A DNA stretch of 6,679 nucleotides from Acidobacteriota bacterium (GCA_021778875.1 JAJYBT010000145.1:1-6679); one strand, 5' to 3'. Counted from the stretch's first letter, positions 1 to 5,890 are shown. Notes: generated from the sequence alone by a model not told the origin. Numbers and translations are program-made.

Positions 1-124
1 ACGTGCTCAAGTTGACACCCGCGTCGAAATAGAATCGTTTGCCGCTCACCACCGTGCGCGCAGTCCGTCCAACCGCGAGACGCAAATCCGGCTCCGCCGG
101 CAACGCGCGCGAAACAGACTGCAC
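1..124 (-). CDS. Possible 5' end of a minus-strand gene, running out of the window
   Basis: Reading leftward from a GTG at 124-122, the frame stays open to base 1 and gives 41 residues, including the stretches DLRLAVGRTARTVV and GKRFYFDAGVN. An AGGAG sits at 135-131, six bases before this GTG, which is a good ribosome-binding arrangement. Third codon positions are mostly G or C, as in the neighbouring genes. No signal peptide or domain is recognisable. Against it: the frame also stays open upstream of the GTG, so the true start could lie elsewhere, and only 49 bp separate this start from the divergent gene at 174, leaving little room for two promoters. The plus strand also has an open frame here ending at 169, but its product is Arg-rich and unlike a protein. 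Product unknown. Confidence 0.3.
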   Translation of the reverse strand, partial: MQSVSRALPAEPDLRLAVGRTARTVVSGKRFYFDAGVNLST

Positions 125-173
125 GCTGCACTCCTGTTGCCCTGGTTCGACTTCACAATCATGAGGTGACTGG

Positions 174-764
174 ATGCTTCGCACTCTCTTCCTTGCGCTT
201 CTTCTGGCATCGGCGTTGGCTGTGCCCGTCAGTCTGCTTGCGCAGGCTGCGCCTACCCATCGGCCAGCGGCGAATTACGAGTTATACGGCGGCTATTCCT
301 ATACCTTTCGTCCGTATGACCACACGCAGGACTTTCCCGTGAGCGGCGGCATGAACGGCTGGGAGGCATCCCTGCGCGTGCCGCTCCCCATCTTCGGCTC
401 ATGGCTCGGCATCAAGGGCGATGTGTCTGGCAGTTACCGCTATGACACGCCCTACTTCAATCCGCATGCGTATTTCTTTCTGCTGGGGCCGCAAGTCTCG
501 GCGCATCTGGGCAGGTCCACTGTGTATGTGCATGGACTGGTGGGCAGTTCGCATTTGAATGACACCGCGATTCCCAGCCTCAAGTCCAACTCAACGTTTG
601 CGGCGGCCGTGGGCGGGGGCTTCGACTATGGACTCTCGCGCGCACTGGCGTGGCGCCTGCAGGCCGACTACTACAACACCAATTTCCAATCGACCTCCAA
701 TCAAATTCAGCAGATCGTGAACTCCAACGGGCGCGTTTCCACCGGGCTGGTGCTGCGGTTCTAA
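174..764 (+). CDS. Small outer-membrane beta-barrel protein (OmpA-like 8-strand type)
   Basis: A 196-residue exported protein. Residues 1-25 form a Sec signal peptide: a short basic start (Arg3), a Leu/Ala-rich core, and an AQA cleavage site at 23-25. The mature part alternates aromatic or aliphatic with polar residues, as transmembrane beta-strands do (for example ELYGGYSYTF near residues 36-45, AYFFLLGPQVSAHLG mid-protein, and the C-terminal VSTGLVLRF). It ends in Phe, the usual C-terminal signal for BAM-dependent outer-membrane insertion. The length suits an 8-strand barrel of the 'outer membrane protein beta-barrel domain' class. Such proteins have adhesion, stability or unknown roles, and no specific one can be read here. 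The start is supported by GAGG at 163-166, seven bases before the ATG. It lies 100 bp before the GH32 gene and may be a separate unit. The barrel class is a pattern call from strand periodicity and the C-terminal Phe. Confidence 0.8.
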   Translation: MLRTLFLALLLASALAVPVSLLAQAAPTHRPAANYELYGGYSYTFRPYDHTQDFPVSGGMNGWEASLRVPLPIFGSWLGIKGDVSGSYRYDTPYFNPHAYFFLLGPQVSAHLGRSTVYVHGLVGSSHLNDTAIPSLKSNSTFAAAVGGGFDYGLSRALAWRLQADYYNTNFQSTSNQIQQIVNSNGRVSTGLVLRF

Positions 765-797
765 AGCGCAACGCAGCACGCGATCGAATTCCCGACT

Positions 798-826
798 GTG
801 GCAGGACATGGCGGCTCGGATATAGT
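798..826 (+). promoter_or_regulatory. Candidate sigma70-type promoter of the GH32 gene
   Basis: GTGGCA at 798-803 matches 4 of 6 bases of the TTGACA -35 consensus. TATAGT at 821-826 matches 5 of 6 bases of the TATAAT -10 consensus. The spacer is exactly 17 bp. Transcription would start near 832-834, about 30 bases before the GH32 start codon. The same hexamer lies at a similar distance before the amidase gene. This is sequence matching only. Confidence 0.45.
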
Positions 827-828
827 GG

Positions 829-852
829 CCGTGAACGTTTCTTCCTTCACGG
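829..852. promoter_or_regulatory. Inverted repeat over the GH32 start region: operator-like or RBS-masking hairpin
   Basis: CCGTGAA (829-835) and TTCACGG (846-852) are a perfect 7-bp inverted repeat around a 10-base spacer. The repeat lies just after the -10 hexamer and runs into the Shine-Dalgarno sequence GGAGG (851-855). As DNA it sits where a repressor would block transcription start. As RNA, if transcription begins upstream of 829, the right arm would pair away the first two bases of the ribosome-binding site. If transcription starts near 832-834 as the -10 suggests, the full hairpin cannot form, which favours an operator. The left arm CGTGAA recurs before the amidase gene but without the right arm. 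Confidence 0.35.
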
Positions 853-864
853 AGGCCTGCCGCC

Positions 865-2400
865 ATGCCGTCAAAGCATCTGGTTGTTGATCGCCGCTCA
901 TTCCTGAGCGCATGCGCACGCGCGGGCGTCGCCTCGGCGCTTCTGCCTTCCTTTTCGCGCACGGCATGGGGCCAGGCAGCGTCCAGCATAACGAGGGACA
1001 TTGCCGGCGACCCGCTGCGCCCGCAGTATCACCTGCTGCCGCAGCACAACTGGATGAACGATCCCAACGGTCCCATCTGGTGGAAGGGGAATTATCATCT
1101 CTTCTACCAGCTCAATCCCAATGCCGCCGTGTGGGGAGACATGCACTGGGGCCATGCCGTCAGCGCCGATATGGTGCATTGGCATCATGAGCCCATCGCT
1201 CTGGCGCCCACGCCTGGCGGACCCGACAGCGAAGGCTGCTTCAGCGGCTCGGCTGTTGTGTACAACGGCGTGCCCACGATGATTTACACCGGCGTGCAAA
1301 ACGCCGCGCCGAAGGATGTGACGCTGCACGACGCGAGCAACAAGCTGCGCGAAACGCAGATGCTGGCCACCGCCGCCGATGACAGCCTGCTGCATTGGAA
1401 CAAGCTCGAAACGCCCATCATTGCCGCGCCGCCAGAAGGAATGGAGGTCACTGGCTTTCGCGACCCGTGCCCGTGGCAGGAGACCGACGGCTGGTATCTC
1501 GCCGTTGGCTCGGGCGAGCGTGGCAAGGGAGGCTGCGCGCTGCTCTATCGATCGCAGGACCTGCGCCACTGGCAGTATCTGCATCCGCTCGCGCAGGGCA
1601 AGCCCACGGGCAGCGGCGCCGCAGACCCGGTGGACAGCGGCGACATGTGGGAGTGTCCGGACTTCTTTGAAGTGAACGGAAAGCATTGCCTGCTTTACTC
1701 CACCGAGCGCAAAGTCTACTGGACGACCGGCGACTACGACGCGCGCGAGCACCGCTACACGCCCACGCGCCAGGGCATTCTGGATTACGGCTCTTACTAT
1801 GCGCCCAAGAGCTTTCGCGCTCCGGACGGGCGGCGCATTCTTTGGGGCTGGATTCCCGAAGCGCGTCCGCAGGCGGAGTACGCTGCAGCGGGCTGGGCAG
1901 GCGCAATGTCCCTGCCGCGCGTGCTGGGCGTGGATGCCGAGGGGCAGCTCACGATGAAGATCGCGGCGGAAGCGAAGGCATTGCGCGGAGCAGCCGCGCA
2001 TCAGCGGCTGAAAGGCGGCGCGCAGCGCAGCAGACTCGAACATCTGCGCCAGGAGATTGCTCTGCGTCTGGCTCCGCAAACAAAGACCGCAACGGTCCGC
2101 CTGCTTTCCGAAGGCAAACCAGCGTGGGAGATGCAGCTTGACGTTGCCGCGCACACGGCCCGCTGTGGCGACCGCATCTTCCCGCTGCCCGTGCTTGCGC
2201 AGAACGAGCCCGCGCTGAGGATTTTCCTTGACGCCTCGGTGATCGAGACATTTGCCGGCGCAACGCAGGCCATCACCAGCCGCTGCTACGCGGTGCTGCA
2301 TGGCCACGCGGAGCTTGAGGTGATTCTGGCTGAAGACGGCGCAGGCGAACTGACGCGCTGGCCCCTGGCCGCAATCTCGCCTGACCGCCTAACCACCTGA
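865..2400 (+). CDS. Tat-exported glycoside hydrolase family 32 beta-fructosidase (invertase/levanase-like)
   Basis: A 511-residue enzyme predicted to hydrolyse terminal beta-fructosyl bonds (sucrose, levan, inulin) outside the cytoplasm. Residues 8-16 hold a twin-arginine motif (DRRSFL, Arg10-Arg11), then a hydrophobic stretch and a likely cleavage around residues 36-39. The five-bladed propeller domain spans roughly 50-355 and all three GH32 catalytic motifs are intact: WMNDPNG at 63-69 with nucleophile Asp66, FRDP with Asp200 as transition-state stabiliser, and MWECPDFF with Glu263 as acid/base. Also visible are CFSGSAV (125-131) and ILWGW (325-329). The C-terminal beta-sandwich (about 380-500) carries RIFLDASVIETFA. 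The length is normal for the family, so the gene is complete. GGAGG at 851-855, nine bases upstream, fixes the start. There is no sugar permease, PTS, fructokinase or regulator beside it, so substrate choice among fructans and sucrose cannot be settled. Fructosyltransferase activity is possible but not indicated. Confidence 0.93.
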   Translation: MPSKHLVVDRRSFLSACARAGVASALLPSFSRTAWGQAASSITRDIAGDPLRPQYHLLPQHNWMNDPNGPIWWKGNYHLFYQLNPNAAVWGDMHWGHAVSADMVHWHHEPIALAPTPGGPDSEGCFSGSAVVYNGVPTMIYTGVQNAAPKDVTLHDASNKLRETQMLATAADDSLLHWNKLETPIIAAPPEGMEVTGFRDPCPWQETDGWYLAVGSGERGKGGCALLYRSQDLRHWQYLHPLAQGKPTGSGAADPVDSGDMWECPDFFEVNGKHCLLYSTERKVYWTTGDYDAREHRYTPTRQGILDYGSYYAPKSFRAPDGRRILWGWIPEARPQAEYAAAGWAGAMSLPRVLGVDAEGQLTMKIAAEAKALRGAAAHQRLKGGAQRSRLEHLRQEIALRLAPQTKTATVRLLSEGKPAWEMQLDVAAHTARCGDRIFPLPVLAQNEPALRIFLDASVIETFAGATQAITSRCYAVLHGHAELEVILAEDGAGELTRWPLAAISPDRLTT

Positions 2401-2413
2401 CGCGCGTTTGGTC

Positions 2414-2419
2414 TATAGT
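2414..2419 (+). promoter_or_regulatory. Candidate -10 element of the amidase gene
   Basis: TATAGT matches 5 of 6 bases of the -10 consensus and lies 43 bases before the amidase ATG, almost the same distance as the TATAGT before GH32. The best -35 candidate, TAACCA at 2390-2395 with an 18-bp spacer, matches only 3 of 6 bases and overlaps the end of the GH32 gene. The gene could equally be read through from GH32, since the gap is 56 bp with no terminator-like hairpin seen. Confidence 0.35.
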
Positions 2420-2456
2420 GTCGTGAAGCAATAACCCCGCCGCAAAGGACGCGCAC

Positions 2457-4334
2457 ATGACACTTGACCGTCGAGGGTTTCTAGCCGCCTGCAGCCGCGC
2501 AGGCATCGCTTCCCCGTTGCTGCCCGGCATTCTGTACACGCTGGCCGCGCAGGCGCAGGAGGTCACGGGCGCGGATCAGTCCAAGCCGCCAACAATCACG
2601 TCCGAAATCATCGACCAGGCCGCCGTGCTGGCCGGTGTGGGCCCATTCACAACCGAGCAGAAGCAGATGATGATCGACGGACTCGTTGACAACAACGGCT
2701 CCTGCAAAGCGATAAGGAAGCTCGACCTGCCCAACTCCGTTGCGCCTGCATTTGTCTTTCATCCGCAGCCGGCGGCCACTCCAGGTGAGCCCTGCGAGAA
2801 GCCAGCCAATGCCAGCGCGGGTATGGCGGCCTCTGATATTCAGGCGCATGCTCCTGCGAAGATGGAAGACCTCGCCTTTGCAACGGTTGCCGAAATCGGC
2901 GCGCTGCTCAGGGCACGCAAAATCACGTCCCTCGCGCTCACGCAGATGTACCTCGCGCGGCTCAAGCGCTATGACCGCGCACTCCACTTCGTCATTACGC
3001 TCACCGAAGAGCGCGCGCTGGCGCAGGCCAAAGCCGCCGATGCCGAACTCGACGCGGGCAAATACCGCGGCCCGCTGCATGGCATTCCCTGGGGCGCGAA
3101 GGATTTGCTTGCCGTCAAAGGCTATCGCACCACGTGGGGCGCGGGCGGTTTTGAGCATCAGGTCATCGACGAGGACGCCACCGTGGTCCAGCGTCTGGAT
3201 GCGGCCGGAGCCGTGCTGGTGGCCAAGCTCACGCTCGGCGCGCTGGCCATGGGCGATGTGTGGTTCGGCGGGCGCACGCGCAATCCGTGGAATCCGCAGC
3301 AGGGTTCCAGCGGATCATCTGCCGGCCCGGCCAGCGCCGTGGCGGCGGGCTGTGTGGGCTTCGCCATCGGGTCTGAGACGCTCGGTTCCATCTCCTCGCC
3401 ATCCACGCGCTGCGGCGTTACGGGCCTCAGGCCCACGTTTGGATTTGTTCCGCGCACCGGCGCGATGGCGCTCAGTTGGACGATGGACAAGCTCGGCCCC
3501 ATCGCCCGCTCCGCGGGGGACTGCGCGCTTGTGCTTGCCGCTATTGTTGGCCCTGACGGCAAGGACACATCCGTCGCGCCTGCGACCTTCGGCTGGCATG
3601 GCGATTGGCGCTCCCTGCGGATTGGTTACTTGAAGAGCGGCTTCGACGCCATCGAGCTTCTCAAGCTGCCTGCCGCGCCCGCTGACGAAACCGCGGAGCA
3701 GAAGTCCGCGCGCGAGCGCCGCGACGCCGAGCGCAAGGCCGCACACGCCCGTCGCGTCTATGACCAGCGCTACGATTTGGCTGCGCTCAAAAAACTGCGC
3801 GCGATGGGCGTGAACCTTATTCCGCTGGAACTGCCCAGGCTGCCTTATGGCGCCATGGTTCCTCTGCTCACCGCTGAGGCCGCCGCCGCCTTCGACGAGC
3901 TGACCATGACGGGCCGCGACCGCCTGCTGACCGCGCAGGGGCCAGAGGACTGGCCCAATGCCTTCCGCGTCGCGCGCTTCTACCCGGCGGTCGAGTATAT
4001 CCAGGCCAACCGCGCCCGCACGCTGGCCGTCGAGCAGGTCTCGGCGCTCTTCCATCAGGTGGACATCATCGTGACACCCACCGCAGGCATGCAACTGGTG
4101 GCCACCAATCTTACCGGCCATCCAGCGCTGATTGTGCCCAACGGACTGCGCGGCACCGACGCACCCAGGCCACCTGAGATGGACACCGGCGACGAAGACA
4201 ACATCGGTGGGCCGGGCACGCCGGTCTCGCTCACGTTCCTTGCCGGGCACTATCAGGATGCGAAGCTGGCCGCCTTTGGCCGCGCTTATCAGCAGGCGAC
4301 AGGCTTCGACAAGCTGCACCCAAAACTCGATTAA
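2457..4334 (+). CDS. Tat-exported amidase-signature hydrolase, substrate unknown
   Basis: A 625-residue member of the amidase signature family, which uses a Ser-cisSer-Lys triad to cleave amides. The N-terminus has a Tat signal (DRRGFL, Arg5-Arg6; cleavage around residues 30-35), placing the enzyme outside the cytoplasm, unlike its relative GatA. Residues about 45-105 form an extra helical-looking domain (ITSEIIDQAAVLAGVGPFT onward) before the catalytic core, which starts near 138. Catalytic candidates are Lys215 in GIPWGAKDLL, cis-Ser287 in GSSGSSAGPAS, and nucleophile Ser311 in ETLGSISSP. The 24-residue spacing from Ser287 to Ser311 matches the family. A highly charged insertion (about 405-435) interrupts the second half. 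The end (HPALIVPNG and the GTPVSLTFLA region) is intact, so the gene is complete at greater than the usual 450-500 residues. AAGGA at 2445-2449, seven bases upstream, supports the start. The ABC ATPase gene follows within 25 bases. The substrate cannot be read from sequence. Confidence 0.9.
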   Translation: MTLDRRGFLAACSRAGIASPLLPGILYTLAAQAQEVTGADQSKPPTITSEIIDQAAVLAGVGPFTTEQKQMMIDGLVDNNGSCKAIRKLDLPNSVAPAFVFHPQPAATPGEPCEKPANASAGMAASDIQAHAPAKMEDLAFATVAEIGALLRARKITSLALTQMYLARLKRYDRALHFVITLTEERALAQAKAADAELDAGKYRGPLHGIPWGAKDLLAVKGYRTTWGAGGFEHQVIDEDATVVQRLDAAGAVLVAKLTLGALAMGDVWFGGRTRNPWNPQQGSSGSSAGPASAVAAGCVGFAIGSETLGSISSPSTRCGVTGLRPTFGFVPRTGAMALSWTMDKLGPIARSAGDCALVLAAIVGPDGKDTSVAPATFGWHGDWRSLRIGYLKSGFDAIELLKLPAAPADETAEQKSARERRDAERKAAHARRVYDQRYDLAALKKLRAMGVNLIPLELPRLPYGAMVPLLTAEAAAAFDELTMTGRDRLLTAQGPEDWPNAFRVARFYPAVEYIQANRARTLAVEQVSALFHQVDIIVTPTAGMQLVATNLTGHPALIVPNGLRGTDAPRPPEMDTGDEDNIGGPGTPVSLTFLAGHYQDAKLAAFGRAYQQATGFDKLHPKLD

Positions 4335-4356
4335 CGCGAGCATGTACCATTTGGGC

Positions 4357-5160
4357 ATGGCGCTGGTTGAGGTGGAGGCGGTTTCAAAGAGCTATCCCCG
4401 GCGCGTGGGGCTGGGCACGGAGCAGCGCGCCGTTGTTGAAGATGTCTCGCTCACGATCGAGGCAGGCGAGACGCTGGGGCTGGTGGGCGAGTCCGGCTCC
4501 GGCAAGACCACGCTGGCGCGCATGATTCTGGGGCTGGTTGCGCCCACGCGGGGCAGCATCCGTGTGGATGCCATCGACGTAGCGCGCGCCACGCGCAGCG
4601 AGTTGCACAACATCCGACGCCAGATGCAGCCTGTCTTTCAGGACCCGTATGCGGCCCTGAACCCGCGCATGCAGGTGCTGGACATTGTCACCGAGCCCTG
4701 GGCCATTCACGGCGTTGAGCCGGGAGTGAAACGGCGCGGGCACGCTGCGCGCGCGCGCGCAGCCGAACTGCTTGCCCGTGTGGGCCTCGACGACTCAGCC
4801 CTGAATCGCTATCCGCACGAATTTTCAGGCGGGCAAAGGCAGCGCATCAACATCGCGCGCGCGCTGGCGCTGAGGCCGCGACTGCTGATTCTGGACGAGC
4901 CGGTGTCCGCGCTCGATGTAAGCGTGGGCGCGCAGATTGTGAACCTGCTGCGCAATTTGCAGCGCGAGCATGGGTTGACTTACCTGTTCATCTCCCACTC
5001 CATGCCGCTGGTGCGCTATCTCAGCACGCGCATCGCAGTCATGCAGCAGGGCAGGCTGGTGGAGATGGGCGAGGCTGAGGCGCTGTGCTCCGCGCCCCAT
5101 GAGGCCTACACGCGCCAACTGCTGGCTGCCACGCCGGAACTGCCGGCCGGCGTGGCCTGA
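4357..5160 (+). CDS. ABC transporter ATP-binding protein, oligopeptide/dipeptide (OppF/DppF) type
   Basis: A 267-residue cytoplasmic ATPase, the motor of an importer of the peptide/nickel/opine class. Every nucleotide-binding motif is visible: Walker A GESGSGKTT (44-52, Lys50), Q-loop Gln95 in VFQDPYAALNPR, signature FSGGQ (156-160), Walker B LLILDEP with Glu181, D-loop SALD (184-187) and switch His214. SALDVSVGAQI and the C-terminal HEAYTRQLLAATP are typical of OppF/DppF. The residue after the switch His is Ser (ISHSM), where these proteins usually have Asp. The first ATG in frame after the amidase stop is 4342 (adds MYHLG); 4357 is chosen because MALVEVEAVSKSYP matches how the family begins. 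Neither has a convincing Shine-Dalgarno sequence. It probably shares a transcript with the amidase gene, 7-22 bases upstream. No permease, second ATPase or binding protein is in the window, so its substrate is unknown. Confidence 0.88.
   Translation: MALVEVEAVSKSYPRRVGLGTEQRAVVEDVSLTIEAGETLGLVGESGSGKTTLARMILGLVAPTRGSIRVDAIDVARATRSELHNIRRQMQPVFQDPYAALNPRMQVLDIVTEPWAIHGVEPGVKRRGHAARARAAELLARVGLDDSALNRYPHEFSGGQRQRINIARALALRPRLLILDEPVSALDVSVGAQIVNLLRNLQREHGLTYLFISHSMPLVRYLSTRIAVMQQGRLVEMGEAEALCSAPHEAYTRQLLAATPELPAGVA
4746..4761. repeat. Perfect alternating purine-pyrimidine palindrome, (CG)n tract
   Basis: Sixteen bases alternate strictly: T, then seven GC dinucleotides, then A. The run is self-complementary and lies inside the ATPase gene, where it encodes part of an Ala/Arg stretch. 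Alternating CG runs are the classic Z-DNA-prone sequence, but in GC-rich coding DNA such a run can arise from Ala/Arg codon choice alone. Confidence 0.6.
5128..5156. terminator. Strong hairpin at the 3' end of the ATPase gene, possible terminator between convergent genes
   Basis: GCCACGCCGG (5128-5137) and CCGGCGTGGC (5147-5156) form a perfect 10-bp, very GC-rich stem with a 9-base loop. It lies within the last codons of the ATPase gene, ending just before the TGA at 5158-5160. The FKBP gene ends at 5165 on the other strand, so there is no free spacer for a terminator. On the plus side a moderately T-rich stretch follows (AGTTTGGTTGT, about 5167-5177) but no true U-tract. On the minus side no T-run follows. 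The stem is certain as sequence; its role as terminator or 3'-end stabiliser is inferred. Confidence 0.4.
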
Positions 5161-5164
5161 ACCG

Positions 5165-5878
5165 CTAGTTTGGTTGTGCGGGCTGTGCCGGTTTGGCGGG
5201 AGTCGCCGGAGCAGCGGGCGTCACAGGCGTTACCGGAATGCGGCCCGACGGCAGCGTGGTTTCCGGGCGCACAATGTTGCCGCCGGGCATCACCGCCGGA
5301 TGGTTGGGCGGCATCATGATGTCGGACATGCCCACCAGCTCAATATCGAAAATCAGGTCGGACTGCGGCGGAATGCCCGGTCGCCCGCGATCGCCGTACG
5401 CAAGTTGCCAGGGAATGAACAGGCGGCGCTTGCCGCCGACTTTCATGCCGTGGAAGCCTTGATCGAAGCCCGGAATCACGCGGCCATAGCCTTGCGGAAA
5501 GTTGATGGGTTGCGGCTCGCCCTTCTTCGGTTTGCCATCGGGGCCCATCACGGGCATGCCATCCGGACCCGTGACGGGATGGTCATACGACGAATCGAAT
5601 TTGTGTCCGTTGGCCGCAAGCCAGCCGGTGTAGTTCACCTTGTAGACCTTGTTAGGCTCGGCCGGATCGCCGACGCCGATCTTGATGTCCTCATACCGCA
5701 GCGAGAAGGCCGTCTTGATGACGCCATGCACGGGAGGCACGCCCGGCGGCAGCTTCGCCCCCGTCTGCGCGCTGCGCGCCACTGCGGGTTTGGCTGCGGT
5801 GGCCGGTTTTGCGGGAGCTTGAGCTAAGACGGCCGTTGCGCCGGCCGCGACGAAAAGAAAAAGAAATGATTGCTTCAT
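5165..5878 (-). CDS. Secreted FKBP-type peptidyl-prolyl cis-trans isomerase
   Basis: A 237-residue exported foldase that should isomerise X-Pro bonds in periplasmic proteins. Residues 1-21 are a Sec signal peptide (Lys2, hydrophobic core, cleavage after AQA at 19-21). A Pro/Ala-rich linker follows to about residue 50. The FKBP fold spans about 58-184 and keeps the FKBP12 active-site residues: Tyr83, Phe94-Asp95, Phe127, Val134-Ile135, Phe138 (for Trp59), Tyr161, Ile169 and Phe177. Between the FDSS strand and Phe127 is an insertion of about 25 residues containing two copies of an 8-residue unit (PVTGPDGM, PVMGPDGK). The tail (215-237) is Pro/Ala/Thr low complexity. The frame is open to an ATG at 5944, but 5878 is chosen because the signal peptide begins there; GGAG at 5894-5891 lies 12 bases away, a rather long spacing. 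It is convergent with the ATPase gene, 4 bp apart. Confidence 0.92.
   Translation of the reverse strand: MKQSFLFLFVAAGATAVLAQAPAKPATAAKPAVARSAQTGAKLPPGVPPVHGVIKTAFSLRYEDIKIGVGDPAEPNKVYKVNYTGWLAANGHKFDSSYDHPVTGPDGMPVMGPDGKPKKGEPQPINFPQGYGRVIPGFDQGFHGMKVGGKRRLFIPWQLAYGDRGRPGIPPQSDLIFDIELVGMSDIMMPPNHPAVMPGGNIVRPETTLPSGRIPVTPVTPAAPATPAKPAQPAQPN
5531..5578 (-). repeat. Two 24-bp tandem units inside the FKBP gene
   Basis: Two head-to-tail 24-bp units, 5531-5554 and 5555-5578, encode PVMGPDGK and PVTGPDGM. A 21-base core beginning GCCATC and ending ACGGG (5534-5554 and 5558-5578) matches at 17 of 21 positions. Several differences are silent, so the duplication is old or selected at protein level. 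It explains part of the insertion in the FKBP domain. Confidence 0.75.
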
Positions 5879-5890
5879 TGCGTGCGATAA

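Noticed and set aside
12..35. Perfect TTGACA (12-17) followed by TAGAAT (30-35), promoter-like
   Set aside because: The spacer is only 12 bp, too short for a sigma70 promoter, and the region may be coding on the minus strand.
901..915. Lipobox-like LSAC in the GH32 signal (and LAAC in the amidase signal), suggesting Tat lipoproteins
   Set aside because: The Cys comes only a few residues after the twin arginines, before the hydrophobic segment, so it cannot be a normal lipoprotein cleavage site.
898..2307. Long minus-strand open frame (469 codons) opposite the GH32 gene
   Set aside because: It is wholly antisense to an enzyme with all catalytic motifs, its product is rich in Arg, Ala, Gly and His with no domain, and long antisense frames are expected where third positions are GC-rich.
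4132..4341. Upstream extension of the ATPase frame into the amidase gene
   Set aside because: The extension overlaps amidase codons in another frame, is Arg/Thr-rich and has no counterpart in ABC ATPases; the family start fits at 4357 or 4342.
3315..4358. Minus-strand open frame of 347 codons opposite the amidase gene
   Set aside because: Shadow of the amidase gene; no ribosome-binding site, no recognisable domain and compositional bias only.
5099..5827. Plus-strand open frame of 242 codons over the FKBP gene
   Set aside because: The minus strand encodes a full FKBP with conserved active-site residues; the plus product is Arg/His-rich and featureless.
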